A stretch of DNA of 64,000 bases from Ailanthus altissimus. Lineage: Eukaryota > Streptophyta > Magnoliopsida > Sapindales > Simaroubaceae. Both the position numbers and the translations under genes were made by a program. Shown piece after piece: positions 62,601 to 64,000 of the stretch (its first letter is position 1; each line of letters opens with the position of its first letter). The stretch spans positions 22,764,001-22,828,000 of the forward strand of contig OX327697.1 of NCBI GenBank assembly GCA_946807835.1, given 5' to 3'. Under the pieces are notes generated by a model. It made no database searches. It was given only the letters and a program-made list of their open reading frames with translations, and had not been told where the DNA came from.

Positions 62601-62843
62601 ATTTCTATGCTCCTCCCATCTTAACAATATATTTTTCTTCATTTAGTTTATAATATTATGTATTAACCATTGCTAATGCTGTTGCAGAAGGGAGTGAGGA
62701 AATTTGCTGGTATTGATGATAGAAATATTCCTTGGAAGAAGATCTTAGACTATGGGAGTTCTGTGTTTCTGAGTGGTCGTACAACAATAGACCTGAAAGA
62801 TAAATGGAGAAACATGTGCAAAGGAAGCCCAAGATCTAAATGA
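59669..62843 (+). CDS. PHD-finger and telobox Myb (TRF-like) nuclear protein, 775 aa
   Basis: Six coding exons join to 2328 nt. The large fourth exon encodes an acidic, Asn/Gln/Glu-rich, probably disordered region (about 138-420). A PHD finger follows (Cys426 in LCVKCNKDGQLLVC to Cys469 in CCPFC), with the C4HC3 pattern that binds histone tails, and then a Lys/Ala-rich helix. A basic FRRRK patch lies near 695. The C-terminal Myb/SANT domain (about 713-767) has its tryptophans at 715, 740 and 764 and the motif IDLKDKWRN (758-766). This is a variant of the VDLKDKWRN telobox typical of plant TRF-like proteins that bind TTTAGGG repeats. The role is therefore probably chromatin- or telomere-repeat-associated; this is inferred from domains only. 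The upstream ATG at 59662 is out of frame, so ATG 59669 is the start. Confidence 0.88.
59669..62843 (+). other. Exon map of the PHD-Myb gene
   Basis: Coding exons: 59669-59774, 59878-60074, 60224-60331, 60442-62129, 62267-62339, 62688-62843. All introns are GT-AG and phases are continuous. The Myb domain is split by the last intron after Lys724. The PHD finger lies wholly in the 1.7-kb exon 4. Confidence 0.85.
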
Positions 62844-64000
62844 AGTCTTGTTTCCTGGTCAGTTTGCTCATGTAAACTCGTCTTCTATTTTTTTTCTCCT
62901 CTTGACTATTAGTGTTTTTGTTGCTCCATTAGTTAAAGATCATGTGAATACAAATCATGTGATCCTTTTGTTGTACGCTAAGTTTTCTTCTCGATCCCTG
63001 TTTTTGTATATTAAGTATGTTGTCAATGATGGAACTTAAGAGGATAAAAGCTTGTAAAACAATGTCTCGATCTTTGCTTTTACTTCTGATGATATTTATT
63101 GGTGGTAAAGGGTTCTGTAGCCGTTCCTCAAAATTTTCTTTCCTCAAGCTACATGAAACGGATTTCCAGAAGTCCACAGAAATGTTATTGCAATTGCTTG
63201 TCAGTTGGCCATTAACTATGTTATTGCATTGAATATACTGGGTTAATTGTCAGAAATCCTCCTATTGTTCCAACAATGAACGTTGTCTATTTTTCTTTTC
63301 CATGCATGGGTGGTGAACAGATAGCTACATTTATTGTTCAGTGGACAGCTATACAAGCCGCAAACATCATACAGCTTGTGCGTCTAATGCAATTAAATCC
63401 ATTTTTGATATGAAAATAAACAATTAAACATCCATATTTAGTGATATGTTGAATTAAGGTGAACTGCATACATAATCCAGACCTGGTTAGAGATTTGCTT
63501 GCTCTGTACTTCTGTACTGGGATCGTTCAAATATCAAGAACTTGAAAATCTGGACACAGTTTCGGGCAAATCTTCAAGGACAGAACTCTGTAAATTTGTG
63601 GAACAAGGTTGTTCATGGTTTCTTCGAATACCAAATGACTGTTATAACTACTTTCTGTCCTTGGTTTGAATCTTGCAATGTTGGTACAGATTTGAGAGTA
63701 GGGTCTACCTGTACATTTTTCAACTAGGATGAAACTTGTGTAATTGCAATGATGTAGGAAAATTGCTACTGACGAGTGGTTGTAGATCTTGTCCATCGAC
63801 AGGAAGATGATGAGAAACTGATTTTCTTTAATACAGCTACTACTGTGGACAAACTAATTCGTTTATTAATTATATACTCTGAAAAACTATTTCCTGAATA
63901 CTTGGGAAAAAGCATGGATAAACATTGCTATCTTTGATTCTAGGTAATTGTCCTTGCCTGATGAGATTATTTCTCATATTTGGATTGAGCCATTTAGATG
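62844..64000 (+). other. 3' UTR and downstream flank of the PHD-Myb gene
   Basis: After the stop the sequence is T-rich (tttttttctcctcttgac, 62888-62905), as in plant 3' UTRs. A far-upstream-type tttttgtatatta lies near 63001. No canonical AATAAA follows closely, so the mRNA end is not fixed. No further gene was recognised up to the window end. Confidence 0.4.

Overview
The window is nuclear DNA of a flowering plant, most likely a eudicot. It is AT-rich, its genes have many GT-AG introns, and it holds several classes of plant transposable element (Ty1-copia, hAT, Mutator-like). I cannot name the species. No bacterial, organellar or CRISPR-like feature was seen.

Three protein genes, all on the + strand, could be rebuilt by hand from splice sites. 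(1) 11138-41132 is a 24-exon gene for a predicted 1115-aa helical ARM/HEAT-repeat protein. All exon phases join without a break, but introns 7 and 13 are swollen to about 8.2 and 9.8 kb by retrotransposons. (2) 45014-45894 is a very small gene for a hydrophobic 66-aa protein, or 76 aa if a terminal intron is removed. (3) 59669-62843 is a six-exon gene for a 775-aa nuclear protein with a PHD finger and a C-terminal telobox-type Myb domain (TRF-like). It has a separate 5' UTR exon.

Layout: 1-10.9 kb is transposon debris (LTR pieces, a solo LTR, two Mutator-like transposase fragments, a SINE-like relic). 11-41 kb is the ARM-repeat gene. Intron 7 holds a sense-strand copia element (15945-22141) with a perfect 5-bp target duplication. 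Intron 13 holds an antisense copia element (27045-36313) that was itself invaded by an hAT transposon (about 28666-32670). 41-45 kb is AT-rich with two hAT-like MITEs and microsatellites, and the small gene follows. 46-59 kb is gene-poor: one solo LTR of the same family as the intron 7 element, another solo LTR of a different family, an hAT deletion derivative and a diverged LTR-like block. 59-63 kb is the PHD-Myb gene.

I found no new multi-gene system. The most unusual structures are a roughly 650-bp inverted LTR promoter segment that puts a long inverted repeat inside a transcribed intron, a triplicated zinc-knuckle segment in a copia gag region, and the small gene whose stop codon overlaps a splice donor.
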